This document shows positions 53,331 to 62,950 of a stretch of DNA of 64,000 nucleotides, one piece after another; position 1 is the first letter of the stretch, and the number at the start of each line of letters is the position of its first letter. This DNA comes from Legionella_C sp048541585 (GTDB lineage Bacteria > Pseudomonadota > Gammaproteobacteria > Legionellales > Legionellaceae). The notes beneath the pieces are model-generated. The model made no database searches, had not been told where the DNA came from, and saw only the letters and a list, made by a program, of their open reading frames with translations. The translations under genes and the position numbers were made by a program. The stretch lies in the NCBI RefSeq assembly GCF_048541585.1, contig NZ_CP183303.1, positions 1,178,001-1,242,000 of the forward strand, read 5' to 3'.

Positions 53331-53739
53331 AACTATCGCTCCTGCTTTCTTGTTCATAATTATGGTATGTTCAATAAAAATGAACAACTTAAAAAAATGA
53401 ACAAAGTTGATTTTCTAAGCGATAAAAAATTACTGCATAAGCTCTGATTTAAATTTATTTTTATAATTAAGTTTTGTTTATATGCTGTTAAAACAAATTC
53501 AGCTGTCAAGGAATCCTTGATAACTGAGTTTCAAAATGGACCGTACTGAAATCTAAAAGGTTAATTACGATAATTTAATTATTAGTAATATTACCATTAG
53601 TTCATTTCTAAGTTGATCCTTTATATTTCCTATTGTATCTATCGATTGCGCAAGTTAGGTTTCAATTCTCTTTCATCCCGTAGAAAATCATTTTTCTAAG
53701 GGCGCAATATACATACGTTGTATGTGGCGAAAAAACGAA
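53331..53739. other. Intergenic region between the AbiEi-like and DUF1016 genes
   Basis: About 400 bases with no gene. A hairpin ACATAC-GTT-GTATGT lies at 53,711-53,725, just downstream of the DUF1016 stop. There is no T-run on the minus strand, so it is not called as a terminator. Confidence 0.4.
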
Positions 53740-54780
53740 CTAAATTTCTTCTTCTTTGCTATCAGGTAATTGACTTAAAGCAGCACGTTCACGTTCTAGT
53801 TCAAACCGTAATTCTTCCTCTGTTGGTAAGTAAGGGAGGTACTTAGAAGCAAAGAGTTGTTTGCTGTCAGTTAACACAGAATATTTAGCGACAGCTTCAC
53901 TTTTTTGGCTGCAGAGAATTAAGCCGATGGTAGGGTTGTCGTCAGAGCCTTTACGATGTTGGTCGTAAATTCTGACATAGGTATCTATTTGGCCAACATC
54001 TTGATGGGTGAGTTTACCTAATTTTAAATCGACTAACAAAAAGCATTTAAGTTTAAAATTATAAAAAACTAAATCGATGTAGAAATCTTGATCTTCAGTA
54101 CTAATTCGTTGCTGACGCGAAACAAAGGCAAATCCCTTTCCTAGCTCCAGTAAAAAATGTTGTAAGTTATCAATTAGTGCTTGCTCTATGGTGTTTTCTA
54201 GTAGTGGGGCATGAGGTAAGTTAAGAAAATCTAGGATATAGGGATCTCGTAAATAGTGTTTTGGATTTGTTTGTAGCTCTTGGATATGTTCTTTAGCTTC
54301 AGCAATTACCGGTTGTTTATCCTTACTTGACAGCAATCTCTCAAAATATAATGTACTGATTTGCCTTTCTAATGCACGTGCACTCCAATTTTGTTCTATA
54401 CACTCTTGTAAATACCAATCTCTAGCTTTTTGGTTTTCTACCCTTAACAACACTCGATAATGCGTCCAGGTCAATTCGGAACGCACTGCGTTCCATTTTG
54501 GGTAAGCTAAATAAAATGCACGCATATTTCTTAAATTACGTTCATCAAAGCCTTTTCCAAACTTACCTTTGAGTTGTTTAGAAAGTGATTTTAGTTGCTG
54601 TTGTCCGTACTCAGCGCGTTTTTGCCCTTGTTGCTCATGTTCAACAATCAAGCGCCCTACGTTCCAATAGGCTTGAACCATTGTATGGTTAACTGTAGTT
54701 TGTAACTGAGATCTTGCTTCATTTAATGTGGTTCGAATTGCAGCAAGTAGTTCTGAATGTTGGTTAGTTAAATCAGTCAT
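53740..54780 (-). CDS. DUF1016 (YhcG) family PDDEXK nuclease-like protein
   Basis: 346 residues. The N-terminal helical part has VQAYWNVGRLIVEHEQQGQK and GFDERNLRNMRAFYLAYPKW. The C-terminal domain has FYIDLVFYNFKLKCFLLVDL then KLGKLTHQDVGQIDTYV. These are typical of the DUF1016/YhcG family, whose C-terminal part is a PDDEXK-type nuclease fold (here D ... DLK). Members are found in defence islands and near recombinases. Its start overlaps the end of the integrase remnant. Confidence 0.87.
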   Translation of the reverse strand: MTDLTNQHSELLAAIRTTLNEARSQLQTTVNHTMVQAYWNVGRLIVEHEQQGQKRAEYGQQQLKSLSKQLKGKFGKGFDERNLRNMRAFYLAYPKWNAVRSELTWTHYRVLLRVENQKARDWYLQECIEQNWSARALERQISTLYFERLLSSKDKQPVIAEAKEHIQELQTNPKHYLRDPYILDFLNLPHAPLLENTIEQALIDNLQHFLLELGKGFAFVSRQQRISTEDQDFYIDLVFYNFKLKCFLLVDLKLGKLTHQDVGQIDTYVRIYDQHRKGSDDNPTIGLILCSQKSEAVAKYSVLTDSKQLFASKYLPYLPTEEELRFELERERAALSQLPDSKEEEI

Positions 54781-54946
54781 TTAATTTTTTCTCTTTAGGT
54801 TGTAGGGCAATAATATCAGCCGATTTAACGATTCCCATACACTTTAAAATATAATCGGTAATTAGTTGCATTGGTTTTCTCAACCGCTCTACATCCGCAA
54901 TAATATAGCCTGCAATAACATCGCTCGTCATTTTATGATTCAGCCA
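54773..54946 (-). pseudogene. C-terminal remnant of a tyrosine integrase
   Basis: The last about 58 codons read CWLNHKMTSDVIAGYIIADV then ERLRKPMQLITDYILKCMGI, the typical C-terminal end of P4-like integrases (LNHxxxDVTxGYxxxDxExLRxPMxxItd). The sequence upstream, back to 55,018, is the REP/transposase debris that joined the frame, so the 81-codon open frame is not a normal gene. It shows that an integrase was truncated by the transposon-like element. Confidence 0.7.
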
Positions 54947-54952
54947 GCATAG

Positions 54953-54980
54953 CCTTGATGCAGCGTCAGCGTAATCAAGG
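54953..54980. repeat. REP-like hairpin at the 3' side of the first RAYT remnant
   Basis: CCTTGAT (54,953-54,959) and ATCAAGG (54,974-54,980) form a hairpin. Related hairpins are at 55,332-55,358, 63,701-63,727 and 63,972-63,998, always beside a transposase remnant. Confidence 0.6.
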
Positions 54981-54983
54981 TTT

Positions 54984-55300
54984 TTATTCTCCAAAGCTAG
55001 AATTAGCAGTACGCTCAAGGATCAAATTCGCCCAGTTTTTAGGAATAAGGCCTTGACTTATGTAATGATGGAATGAAGAGTGAGGCCAGTCGTGTAGTGA
55101 TTTAACTGAGCCGTATTTGATAGGATTATAATGAATATAATTAACATGATTTATAAAATCTGCCTCATCTTTAATGGTATGTTCTCAAAAACGTCGCTGC
55201 CAGAGGCAAAATTCATTATGTTTGGTTTTAAGCAATGGTAAACCTGACTTATGTAGGGAGTTTGAGAATAAAGTTTTAATTTTCTTCCACCTTGATAAGA
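54984..55300 (-). pseudogene. REP-associated tyrosine transposase (RAYT), C-terminal remnant
   Basis: One frame reads RWKKIKTLFSN, then FCLWQRRF, a TGA at 55,185-55,187, then EHTIKDEADFINHVNYIHYN and HHYISQGLIPKNWANLILER. This is the conserved C-terminal half of RAYT (Y1-type TnpA_REP) proteins, where QRRFWEH is expected, so a Trp codon has become a stop. The N-terminal half is missing. REP hairpins lie on both sides. Confidence 0.82.
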
Positions 55301-55641
55301 CAATAGTAATTGAAGGATTGGAATAAATAAACCTTGATTACACTTCGTTACATCAAGGCTACGCTTGCTTAGAGTCTAGGCACAATCTTTACAATTAAAA
55401 ATTATTTCCATTAGTTATCAGATAAGACTATTAATCGTAATAGCATATTGCTCTTTTAGAGTAATGGCTTCAGTGCACTTTTCTGCTTTGTTTTTTCAAG
55501 TTATGCGTCGGTAAGCATTCCAATGGTTTACATAATTATTTTAAGGGAACAAACGTTGATTGATACCTGTTAATTGCGGTCAAATTATAATTAATACTCC
55601 AAAATAGTATCAAAAAGGCTTCCCTTTTCTTATAGATAGAT
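55301..55641. repeat. REP hairpin and empty region before the LuxR gene
   Basis: Holds the second REP-like hairpin (CCTTGAT 55,332-55,338 / ATCAAGG 55,352-55,358), the 5' flank of the RAYT remnant, which resembles the flank at 63.9-64.0 kb. The rest (55,380-55,640) shows no gene. Confidence 0.55.
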
Positions 55642-56448
55642 TTATCGAGTATTGGAATTGTGGATAAATGGTAAATTTAGTTTAAACAGTTTAATAATTA
55701 TCTCAGCTTTATTTTGGCAATCAAGTTTCGATTTAAGGTTATCTATATAGCATTCAATTGTTCGAGGAGATACTTTAAGTTCTTTTGCCATCTCTTTATA
55801 CTTTAAACCTTGTAAAAGTAGTTGCGCACATTCTGATTCTCGATGAGATAATTTAATTAATGAATGTTTTTCTGGTCGATTATTCGCCTTACAGGTGTCA
55901 GGGTTAAGAAGTTGTATCGTACTTTTCTCTGCCATTTTTATTAATTTATTTGCTTTATCTTTAAAATAAAGCCCGTATTGATGTAATAAATCTAGGTTGC
56001 TTAAATAAAAATGATTAATAATTCGCGTATTGTTTGTCGTGGTAGCAAAGCAATAATAATCAATATATTCTTGATGCTTTTCTGCAATTGAAATGCCATT
56101 TGAAGTATTAAAATTAAGCGCAGCATCAAGCAGTAATTCCGGACAGTCTTCAGTTAACCAGATGTAATGATTTAAAGGTTTGATTAAGTAGGATTGGGGT
56201 ACTGTCATTGTATTCATGTAATTTTTTTGGAAAAAATGTTCTGTCCATTTTTGATCGGAAGATAAGCGTATCATTCGACCATCAAAATAGATTCTGTAAA
56301 AATTAAAAACAGTCATACCATGTGGTGTAAGTTTAGGATTTATAATGTCTGCAACTTCATGACAGGATGAGATAGCTATATTTGCCTTCATTTTGATTAT
56401 TTGATTATAAAAATGAACAAAGATATCATTCTGTGTGATAAGCGCCAA
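55642..56448 (-). CDS. LuxR-type transcriptional regulator divergent from the POT transporter
   Basis: Up to 268 residues; a TTG at 56448 opens the longest frame and an ATG at 56391 (KANIAISSC) is an alternative, and neither has a clear ribosome site. The N-terminal part may be an autoinducer/PAS-like sensor (WTEHFFQKNYMNTMTVPQSY). The C-terminus LSHRESECAQLLLQGLKYKE then TIECYIDNLKSKLDC is a LuxR helix-turn-helix. It is divergent from the MFS gene by 44 bases, so it probably controls it and the cassette beyond. It is a paralogue of the regulator at 36.3 kb. Confidence 0.82.
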   Translation of the reverse strand: MALITQNDIFVHFYNQIIKMKANIAISSCHEVADIINPKLTPHGMTVFNFYRIYFDGRMIRLSSDQKWTEHFFQKNYMNTMTVPQSYLIKPLNHYIWLTEDCPELLLDAALNFNTSNGISIAEKHQEYIDYYCFATTTNNTRIINHFYLSNLDLLHQYGLYFKDKANKLIKMAEKSTIQLLNPDTCKANNRPEKHSLIKLSHRESECAQLLLQGLKYKEMAKELKVSPRTIECYIDNLKSKLDCQNKAEIIIKLFKLNLPFIHNSNTR

Positions 56449-56492
56449 CTTTTTTTAAAATTTATATCAATAATAATCAGATAACTGCTTGT

Positions 56493-57899
56493 ATGAACAG
56501 ACCGCTTACTTTGCCTCACTCTACTAAACCTGCGTCCGACAGAGCACTTTTAACTGTAAGAGTCTTATTTTTTGTTAAAATGTTGTTAGTAATTCCATTT
56601 GGAGTAATTAGCTCTACACTGGTTCTATATACGACTCATAAACTTAATCTTTCTGATTTATCGGCTATTAACTTAATAGCCCTTTTTTTGGGATGTACTG
56701 GCATTTTACGAATTACAATTGGATATATTGCTGGCCTACATCTTTCTTATCGTCAATTATTGTTATTTAGCCCTTTGTTTATGATGATAGGTTGCCTTTT
56801 AGCCACTTTTCCAAGTTATCTTTACATTGGAATATCTTTTGTTGCGCTAGGTTCAGCCTCTACGATTGCTGTGAACTGCTTACTTACGACTTTATTTAAA
56901 AATGATAATTTAAAAAGGGAAACAGTCTTTCTTCGCAATTATAGTGGAATGAATATTGGTTATTTAACAGCTTTTTTCTTGAGCGGTTATTACACTATTT
57001 ACCAAGACTATCAACGCTTGTTCATGATTACGAGTATCATCTGTTTACTTGGGTGGGTAATCATTGTTGTAAATTGGCAACAACTTAAGCTCGAACACAA
57101 TAATGTTCCAAATCAAACTTTTTTAAAACAGTTAATCACTTTGCTTGGTATTATGCTTATGCCATTTTTATTAAGCAAGTTAATGCAAAATATAGTAATC
57201 AATAAAACATATTTCTTTGTTATCAATCTGATTTTGTTTATGTTAATAAGTGCATTTGTTATGAAAAAAAGTAATAAGCCATTGCAAAATAAATTAGGCC
57301 TGTTTTTTATATTTGTTGTACCTGTACTTATCTTTGCAACTTTACAGAATTTAACGCCTACATTATTGACATTGTTTATTGAAAGACAGGTTGATAGGCA
57401 TTTTTTTATTTTTACAATTCCACCCCAATGGGTTGGGTTAGTGAACATCACAGCAATTATTATAGGTGGTCATTTACTTAGTTATCTATTTAAATGGCTA
57501 AGAGAAAAGGGAGTAGACATAAATCCAGCTTTGCAATTTTCTGTCGGATTAATAGCGATGGGTGCCTCATTATTTATTGTTGTTATAGGAATCTTATTGT
57601 CTAGAAGTCTTGTTAGTATTCATTGGGTAATTGTAAGTAGTCTATTGCAAGGCATTTCTGAATTACTAATAGTGCCGATTGGTTTTTCCATAATAGCGAA
57701 AATTGCATCGCCAGATACTCAAGGTTTGATGATGGGCTGTTGGTTATTATTATTAAGTATTGGTGCACTACTTTCTGGTTATTTATCTAAAATTATTACT
57801 CAGCTGGATTCACATCTTTTTTTGCTTGGTAGCCTTTCTGTTAGTGTGGGTATGATAATTATTTTATTTTATAAACTGGAATTAAGCTCCAGCGTTTAG
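56493..57899 (+). CDS. POT-like MFS transporter of the nucleotide cassette
   Basis: 468 residues with about 12 hydrophobic segments. LLQGISELLIVPIGFSIIAK matches the corresponding segment (QAIAELLIAPVGYAMIGRIA) of the transporter at 27.7 kb, and QVDRHFFIFTIPPQWVGLVN matches NVDKHLFNFEIATQWILNVN. The two are clear paralogues. POT/PTR carriers move peptides and related amino acid conjugates with protons. Position between a regulator and biosynthetic genes suggests export or import of the cassette product. Confidence 0.8.
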   Translation: MNRPLTLPHSTKPASDRALLTVRVLFFVKMLLVIPFGVISSTLVLYTTHKLNLSDLSAINLIALFLGCTGILRITIGYIAGLHLSYRQLLLFSPLFMMIGCLLATFPSYLYIGISFVALGSASTIAVNCLLTTLFKNDNLKRETVFLRNYSGMNIGYLTAFFLSGYYTIYQDYQRLFMITSIICLLGWVIIVVNWQQLKLEHNNVPNQTFLKQLITLLGIMLMPFLLSKLMQNIVINKTYFFVINLILFMLISAFVMKKSNKPLQNKLGLFFIFVVPVLIFATLQNLTPTLLTLFIERQVDRHFFIFTIPPQWVGLVNITAIIIGGHLLSYLFKWLREKGVDINPALQFSVGLIAMGASLFIVVIGILLSRSLVSIHWVIVSSLLQGISELLIVPIGFSIIAKIASPDTQGLMMGCWLLLLSIGALLSGYLSKIITQLDSHLFLLGSLSVSVGMIIILFYKLELSSSV

Positions 57900-58582
57900 T
57901 GTTTACGGCACTTAGTCTTAAGGTAAGTACCATATTTCAATGGCAAGAGATAAATTAACTTAATCAAAATTAAAAACTGCGTTTACCTGTAATAACGGAA
58001 TAATATCAATTCTCAAATGATCTACCTTTAGCAATAGAATAATATGATTAATTATCCGTGTTTTTACGGATAATTAAGTGTTTATTTATTTGCTAAAATG
58101 CTGCTATATGATCACTATGGAGGCAATTCAATTTGTTTAGTTGAAAGAGAATTACGGTTTTTTGCGTGATTATATAGTTAGAGTATCGATGTAATGGTTG
58201 AATAAAGCGCATCACATAAATTCCGGCTGAATCCTGAATTTTTATTATTGCCTATCTACAAGAAAAATACATATTACTCGAGTTAATTAAGGTTAAGAAG
58301 AGGCGATGTTAAATATACTTGAGAAAAGCCCCTAGAGCGCTCTTTTATCTACCACTCACTGATTCGAAGGTTGCTGTTTGGTCAGTCATGCAAGTTCATC
58401 TATGTCATCAATCACAATATTTAGAAAAATTACGAACTGACTGGGGTCCAGAACGCTAGGTGAAGTACTTAGAGGAAATAGAATCCCTGACTACAAAGCG
58501 CTAATGGATTTTCTTAATACGCGTTTAAACCAACGTGTTATGTCTTATTCGTTTTTTGTAAAATAAAAATAAGAGTTGTAGA
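57900..58582. other. Long intergenic region before the biosynthetic cassette, with a degenerate coding remnant
   Basis: About 680 bases. A decayed frame at about 58,339-58,450 reads ALFYLPLTDSKVAVWSVMQV then LEKLRTDWGPER before a stop; it looks like the remnant of a coding sequence, family unknown. The last 100 bases should hold the promoter of the cassette. No RNA gene or clear hairpin is seen. Confidence 0.45.
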
Positions 58583-60346
58583 ATGAGAAAACAAGTTATT
58601 TATTTAATAACTGATAATCAACTGTATGCCTCAAGGCAGTATGAAGAAATCAGTAAACTGTTTAAGCGTTATGATATTGACATCATTACCACGATTAAAA
58701 TACAAAATGAGTTAGAATTAAGATTACTTTTAGAAGAAAAATGGACTGATAATAAAGAGGTACTTGCTGCCTTAAAAATTCACAACACCTTTACCTTAGA
58801 ATCAAATAAGCAGTTTAATTCCGTTAGGCGGATTGTCAAAGATTGTTGCATTTTACACGCGTATCAACTAAAAAATGGAAAAATAATTTGCAATAAATTT
58901 AATTATTCGACATTAGGTTTTTGGGATGACGCTAAAATTCAACTCCCTTGTCCCCATTCAGAATTTTTTTACAAAAAATTTATACTTAAAAAATCTAATT
59001 TAACCTATTCTGATTTAGAATGCCGAGGTATGAAAAATACATCGCAGGCGATGGCAGTATCAAAATTTATTTGTAATAAAATTCATTACGCTAGGCCAAC
59101 TAACCTTAATTTTAATCCACAAGAACAACAATCCAGTATTGATTTTTGCAACGATCCAGCGATTTTTATACGAAAAAATAGCTATTTTAATAATCCTGTG
59201 GCCAAACAATATGGTATTACCAATTTATTTTATATCGTATTAAACCGTGGTGTCTTTTTTAAATCGGCAAAAAATCGTAGGGAAAAGAATTACTGGTGTC
59301 CTCCTCTTAACGCGGGTCTTCCTTTAACACCTAAAAGAGATCTTATTCATGAATTAACCTATATGGCACATGATTTTGGCCATTTCTTAATACCCGATTT
59401 ATTATATACGGGAAAACATACAGTAGAAAATCAACAAATTTATATCATTTATCGCATGATGAGTGAAGCATTCACCTTAGTTCTAGCTGATATGATGTTT
59501 GTTGATAGCCTTAAAAAGAGTGGCTTTGAATATGATTATTCAAAGCGAAAAATTTATCCGCTTTTTGAAGAGTTTGACATTGATCTTAGGCAAACGAGCG
59601 ATTTTCTCAAAAATATAAAAAAAATATTAAGTGCTTTAGTTCAATTTTGTCTTAAAGGCAATGACAGTGGTTTATACGAACTTTCAAAAAAGTATCGTCA
59701 TGGTTCGAATAACCTTGAATTATTTAAAGAAAAATATATGAAATTTTTCTGTGAAGATTTTAAGTGGACCAAGCATAACTATCAGTGTTTTAAAGCTAAT
59801 TCGAAAGAACTAAAAAAATGGTGGAAATTAGTAAAACCTCTACGCGATGAGGGAAATCTTGCCATTGATACAATAGAAGAATTTTCCTTACAATTGAGCA
59901 CTTTTCACCCAGATGACCTAATTGATAATATATTTAGCATTCTTTTTCAACGAGTGGGAGAAAGTTTACAATACAAAACTGAATGCCTTGATAATTTTGG
60001 AAAACGCCAACGTAAAGCGTTGTTTAAATACATGATGGGTCAATTACTCTTATTTGTCCGCTTTGAGGAGGTAATAAAAGAAGCTAAAGACTATCAAAAA
60101 ATGATTATAGATTATTTAGTAGAAATTAAAGAAGAAATAAAAATGGAAAATATTCAATTTTGTAAAACGGTACAAAACGATTTTATAGCTCTTTTATTGG
60201 ATAAAAATTTTATTAATTATGATGATGCAGCGACATTTAAAGATGTATTCCCTGTTTTTGAGCCTTGCTTTGCTTTTTATGATGAAAAAAAAGAGTTTTA
60301 CCGGGATTTATCCCTAGTCGCTTATGAGAGTATTTATGCAGCCTAA
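58583..60346 (+). CDS. Unknown protein opening the nucleotide cassette (possible metal site)
   Basis: 587 residues. The N-terminus (QVIYLITDNQLYASRQYEEI; then TTIKIQ and HNTFTLESN) weakly recalls ITPase/Ham1 nucleotide pyrophosphatases. The middle (about 255-310) has DLIHELTYMAHDFGHFLIPD then RMMSEAFTLVLADMMF. That gives an H-E-x6-H-D-x2-H ... E arrangement, plausible for a metal centre in a helical fold. The C-terminal 200 residues are helical. No clear family. The next gene starts inside its last codons, so they are coupled. A hydrolase of nucleotides is one idea, not shown. Confidence 0.75.
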   Translation: MRKQVIYLITDNQLYASRQYEEISKLFKRYDIDIITTIKIQNELELRLLLEEKWTDNKEVLAALKIHNTFTLESNKQFNSVRRIVKDCCILHAYQLKNGKIICNKFNYSTLGFWDDAKIQLPCPHSEFFYKKFILKKSNLTYSDLECRGMKNTSQAMAVSKFICNKIHYARPTNLNFNPQEQQSSIDFCNDPAIFIRKNSYFNNPVAKQYGITNLFYIVLNRGVFFKSAKNRREKNYWCPPLNAGLPLTPKRDLIHELTYMAHDFGHFLIPDLLYTGKHTVENQQIYIIYRMMSEAFTLVLADMMFVDSLKKSGFEYDYSKRKIYPLFEEFDIDLRQTSDFLKNIKKILSALVQFCLKGNDSGLYELSKKYRHGSNNLELFKEKYMKFFCEDFKWTKHNYQCFKANSKELKKWWKLVKPLRDEGNLAIDTIEEFSLQLSTFHPDDLIDNIFSILFQRVGESLQYKTECLDNFGKRQRKALFKYMMGQLLLFVRFEEVIKEAKDYQKMIIDYLVEIKEEIKMENIQFCKTVQNDFIALLLDKNFINYDDAATFKDVFPVFEPCFAFYDEKKEFYRDLSLVAYESIYAA

Positions 60347-61492
60347 TAATATTATTGACACCTCTACCACTAAGTTAAATTTAGCACAACGTCTTTTCGA
60401 AATTTATAAAGGCACACCACGTATGGCAATTTTAATGTCTGGAAAGGGCAGTAATGCCGAGACTTTATTGAGCCAAGCTTACCGATATCCGAATTTAAAT
60501 TTTGTCACGATATGTACTGATCAGAAAACCAGTCAAGCGCGTTTAATTAGCGAAAAATATGAATTAGATTATTTTTGTTTAGAAGGGAAGGTGACTACCC
60601 ACGCACAACGAGAAAGCTATTTTCAGCAATTAGGAGTTTATTTGCGATCTCTGAATATTGATACGCTTATCTATGCTGGTTTTATGAAAATTAGTCCTTC
60701 TTTTTTTGTGCAAGAGTTCCCAGGAATTAATGTCCATCCAGCTGATTTAACCATTAAAAATGAGCAAGGAAAGCCGCGTTATGTAGGAATGCATGCTATT
60801 CGCGACGCGATTAATAATGGTGAAGTTTATTTGGCAAGTACAGCGCATATTGTTGATAGTGAGGTTGACTGCGGCATGCCTGTTATGATTTCTAAGAAAC
60901 TATCTCTAAATGGTAGGTTGACACGTGACATTTCTTTAGTGCATGAACAACTTAAACTAAGTTGTGAACATTTACTTTACCCTTGCTTGTTAGAGTTATT
61001 GTCAAGGGGTGCTCTTTGTGTTGAAAGTCTTCCGTACCGTTGGGAAGATTTGGAAAAAAATTTAAAGCCAAATGCTAGTCATTATTTTTCAACAAAACTA
61101 ATTGCCATGCAAGACGCGACGACCCCTCTAGATTTAGCTTATCTAGCGCAAGATTATTCAGCTGAGGTTGATTTTGATTTCACAACTATTGAGCAAGTGA
61201 TGGAAAAAGTACAAGAAGAATTTACCGAACTTCGAGAAGCCTTTACTCATCGTAATGATAACTTCGAACATTTTATTGAAGAAATTGGGGACTGCTTTTT
61301 TCATTAGTTAACTTATGCCGATTTATTAACTTACACCCTGAAGGTATTGTGAAAAAAAATGTATTGAAGTATCTACAACGTTGTAAACACATTGAAACGG
61401 CCCTTGAAAAAAATAATCAAAATTGGTCACACGTGACTCCAATTAGGATTAAAGAGTTATGGCGCGAGGTTAAAAAAAATGAAACAAAATAA
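60324..61492 (+). CDS. PurN-like formyltransferase joined by a -1 frameshift to a MazG-like domain
   Basis: The first frame (60,324-61,307) has a formyltransferase domain: MAILMSGKGSNAETLLSQAY, YAGFMKISPSFFVQ and GINVHPADL, with HIVDSEVDCG, like PurN (10-formyl-THF donor). After about residue 270 comes a MazG-like helix (MEKVQEEFTELREAFTHR; FIEEIGDCF). It breaks at TTTTTT (61,296-61,301). In the -1 frame the domain goes on from SLVNLCRFINLHPEGIVKKN to IKELWREVKKNETK, ending at 61,492. So it is either a decayed fusion, a sequencing slip or programmed frameshifting. Start at 60,324 or 60,336. Confidence 0.78.
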
Positions 61493-62267
61493 TCTTTATA
61501 GAGAAAAAATGACTAAATTGATAAAGTCCGCGGGTGGTGAAATTGACGAAACTGGTTTCTTTGTCTTAAAACCAGGTTGCATGATACTCAACATGACTCA
61601 AGAAACGGGACAAGGAAAAGCACTTTATCAAGAATTTAATATTGATATCGATAGGCCTGCTTATGAGCAGCGTGCTGAGTTTAAATCAAGAGTTACTTAT
61701 TTATCATTCTCTACACAGCCTAAAGACGCAACAGAATATAATAAAAAAATGACTCAAGTTTACCAACATCTATCAGTCCACACTGCTACACACATTGATT
61801 TTTTAATTGCCGGAGTGACTATTGAAACTTGTCTTGAGTTTGTTGCACACACCGAGGCTAAAGTTGCACGTTTAACTTCTAGCAATACAAAAGCTATGGA
61901 TGAGACGTTATATCGCTTGCAAGGTGCAGCAGAAGAACAAATCTTACAAAAAAAATTTATTTTAAATTTTATTGATTTTAAAAAAACATTTGAGCATGAA
62001 TATAATCTGCGCACATTATCAGAGAAAGGAATGGAATATGCAAATATGCTTAATTTAGCTACTAAGGTAAATGCATTTACTTTTAGTATGAATTTAAAAG
62101 ATTATCATAAATTATTTATTGGCAGGTTAAGTAATCAGGGCAATGAACAAGAAGTACAAGAAATTTGTACTAAAATGTGTCAGCTGCTTCACGAGCAATT
62201 TCCATTAGTGATTAAGACGCCTAAAGACTATTATGCGATGAATAATGGTGTAAAGTATTTAAGCTAA
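61479..62267 (+). CDS. ThyX-like protein (FAD-dependent thymidylate synthase relative)
   Basis: 262 residues. The body has ETCLEFVAHTEAKVARLTSS then NTKAMDETLYRL, corresponding in place to the ThyX signature, and a late block NLKDYHKLFIGRL ... EVQEICTKMCQLLHEQFPLV, like the ThyX C-terminal RxxxxFxxLRxxxxAQxEIRxxA segment. The canonical RHRxxSxNExSxR is not intact, so the reaction may differ, as in nucleoside-antibiotic pathways where ThyX relatives methylate UMP C5. It overlaps the MazG frame by 14 bases. Identification is tentative. Confidence 0.55.
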   Translation: MKQNNLYREKMTKLIKSAGGEIDETGFFVLKPGCMILNMTQETGQGKALYQEFNIDIDRPAYEQRAEFKSRVTYLSFSTQPKDATEYNKKMTQVYQHLSVHTATHIDFLIAGVTIETCLEFVAHTEAKVARLTSSNTKAMDETLYRLQGAAEEQILQKKFILNFIDFKKTFEHEYNLRTLSEKGMEYANMLNLATKVNAFTFSMNLKDYHKLFIGRLSNQGNEQEVQEICTKMCQLLHEQFPLVIKTPKDYYAMNNGVKYLS

Positions 62268-62288
62268 CTACAAAATGGCAAAAATTAT

Positions 62289-62930
62289 ATGAAACTTCAT
62301 ACCATTGTGTTTGATTTAGATGGTACGTTAATCGATTCTGGGCATTTAATGGAGAGTGCCTTTAATTATGCGTTAAGCATTTATAACATGCAGGTAACCG
62401 TAGAAGAATTAGAAACTATGCGCTCCTTAACGTCTGCCGAGTTATTTAGAGATAGATTAGATGAAACAAAAGCTAAAGTTGCAGTAAAGCGCCTATGGGA
62501 TTACTCACATCGTTCTATAACTGATACATTGCTTATTGAAGGAATTAAGCCGATTCTAGAGCAACTAAAAAACAAAAAGATAACCATGGGTATTTGGACG
62601 GGACGAGATAGAGCTTCAGCTTTGCGCATAATAAAACATCATAAAATAGATCATTTCTTTAAAGCTCTTGTAGGAGGTTGTGAGGTTTCAAAAAATAAAC
62701 CATCTCCTGAGGGCTTGCTTTTATTGGCACAACAATTAAATGTTTCTTTAAGCTCTCTTATGCATGTGGGCGATCATGATCACGATGTATTAGGTGCAAT
62801 GGCTGCCGGTGTAAAATGTGCATTAGTTGGTTGGTGCTCTTCTAAACTTGTTCAACAACCTACCCAGCGTGCCCATTTTAATTTTAACTCAGTTGATGAT
62901 TTTAGCCAGTGGATTGAGCAGTTTAAGTAA
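62289..62930 (+). CDS. HAD-superfamily phosphatase
   Basis: 213 residues. VFDLDGTLIDSG is the HAD nucleophile motif, GIWTGRDRASALRII the second, and KNKPSPEGLLLLA plus MHVGDHDHDVLGAMAAG the third and fourth. All catalytic residues are present. It resembles the phosphoglycolate phosphatase/5'-nucleotidase-like subgroup with an alpha cap domain (about 15-85). In this operon it probably removes a phosphate from a nucleotide or sugar phosphate intermediate. The substrate is inferred from neighbours. Confidence 0.87.
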   Translation: MKLHTIVFDLDGTLIDSGHLMESAFNYALSIYNMQVTVEELETMRSLTSAELFRDRLDETKAKVAVKRLWDYSHRSITDTLLIEGIKPILEQLKNKKITMGIWTGRDRASALRIIKHHKIDHFFKALVGGCEVSKNKPSPEGLLLLAQQLNVSLSSLMHVGDHDHDVLGAMAAGVKCALVGWCSSKLVQQPTQRAHFNFNSVDDFSQWIEQFK

Positions 62931-62950
62931 AATCAAAGGAATTAATTTAA

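Noticed and set aside
54773..55018. An 81-codon open frame that could be taken as a full gene
   Set aside because: Its N-terminal part translates transposase/REP debris; only the C-terminal 58 codons have the integrase-like pattern, so it is a remnant.
60324..61307. Treating the formyltransferase as a complete stand-alone PurN
   Set aside because: The C-terminal MazG-like helix and the continuing -1 frame show that the chain was longer.
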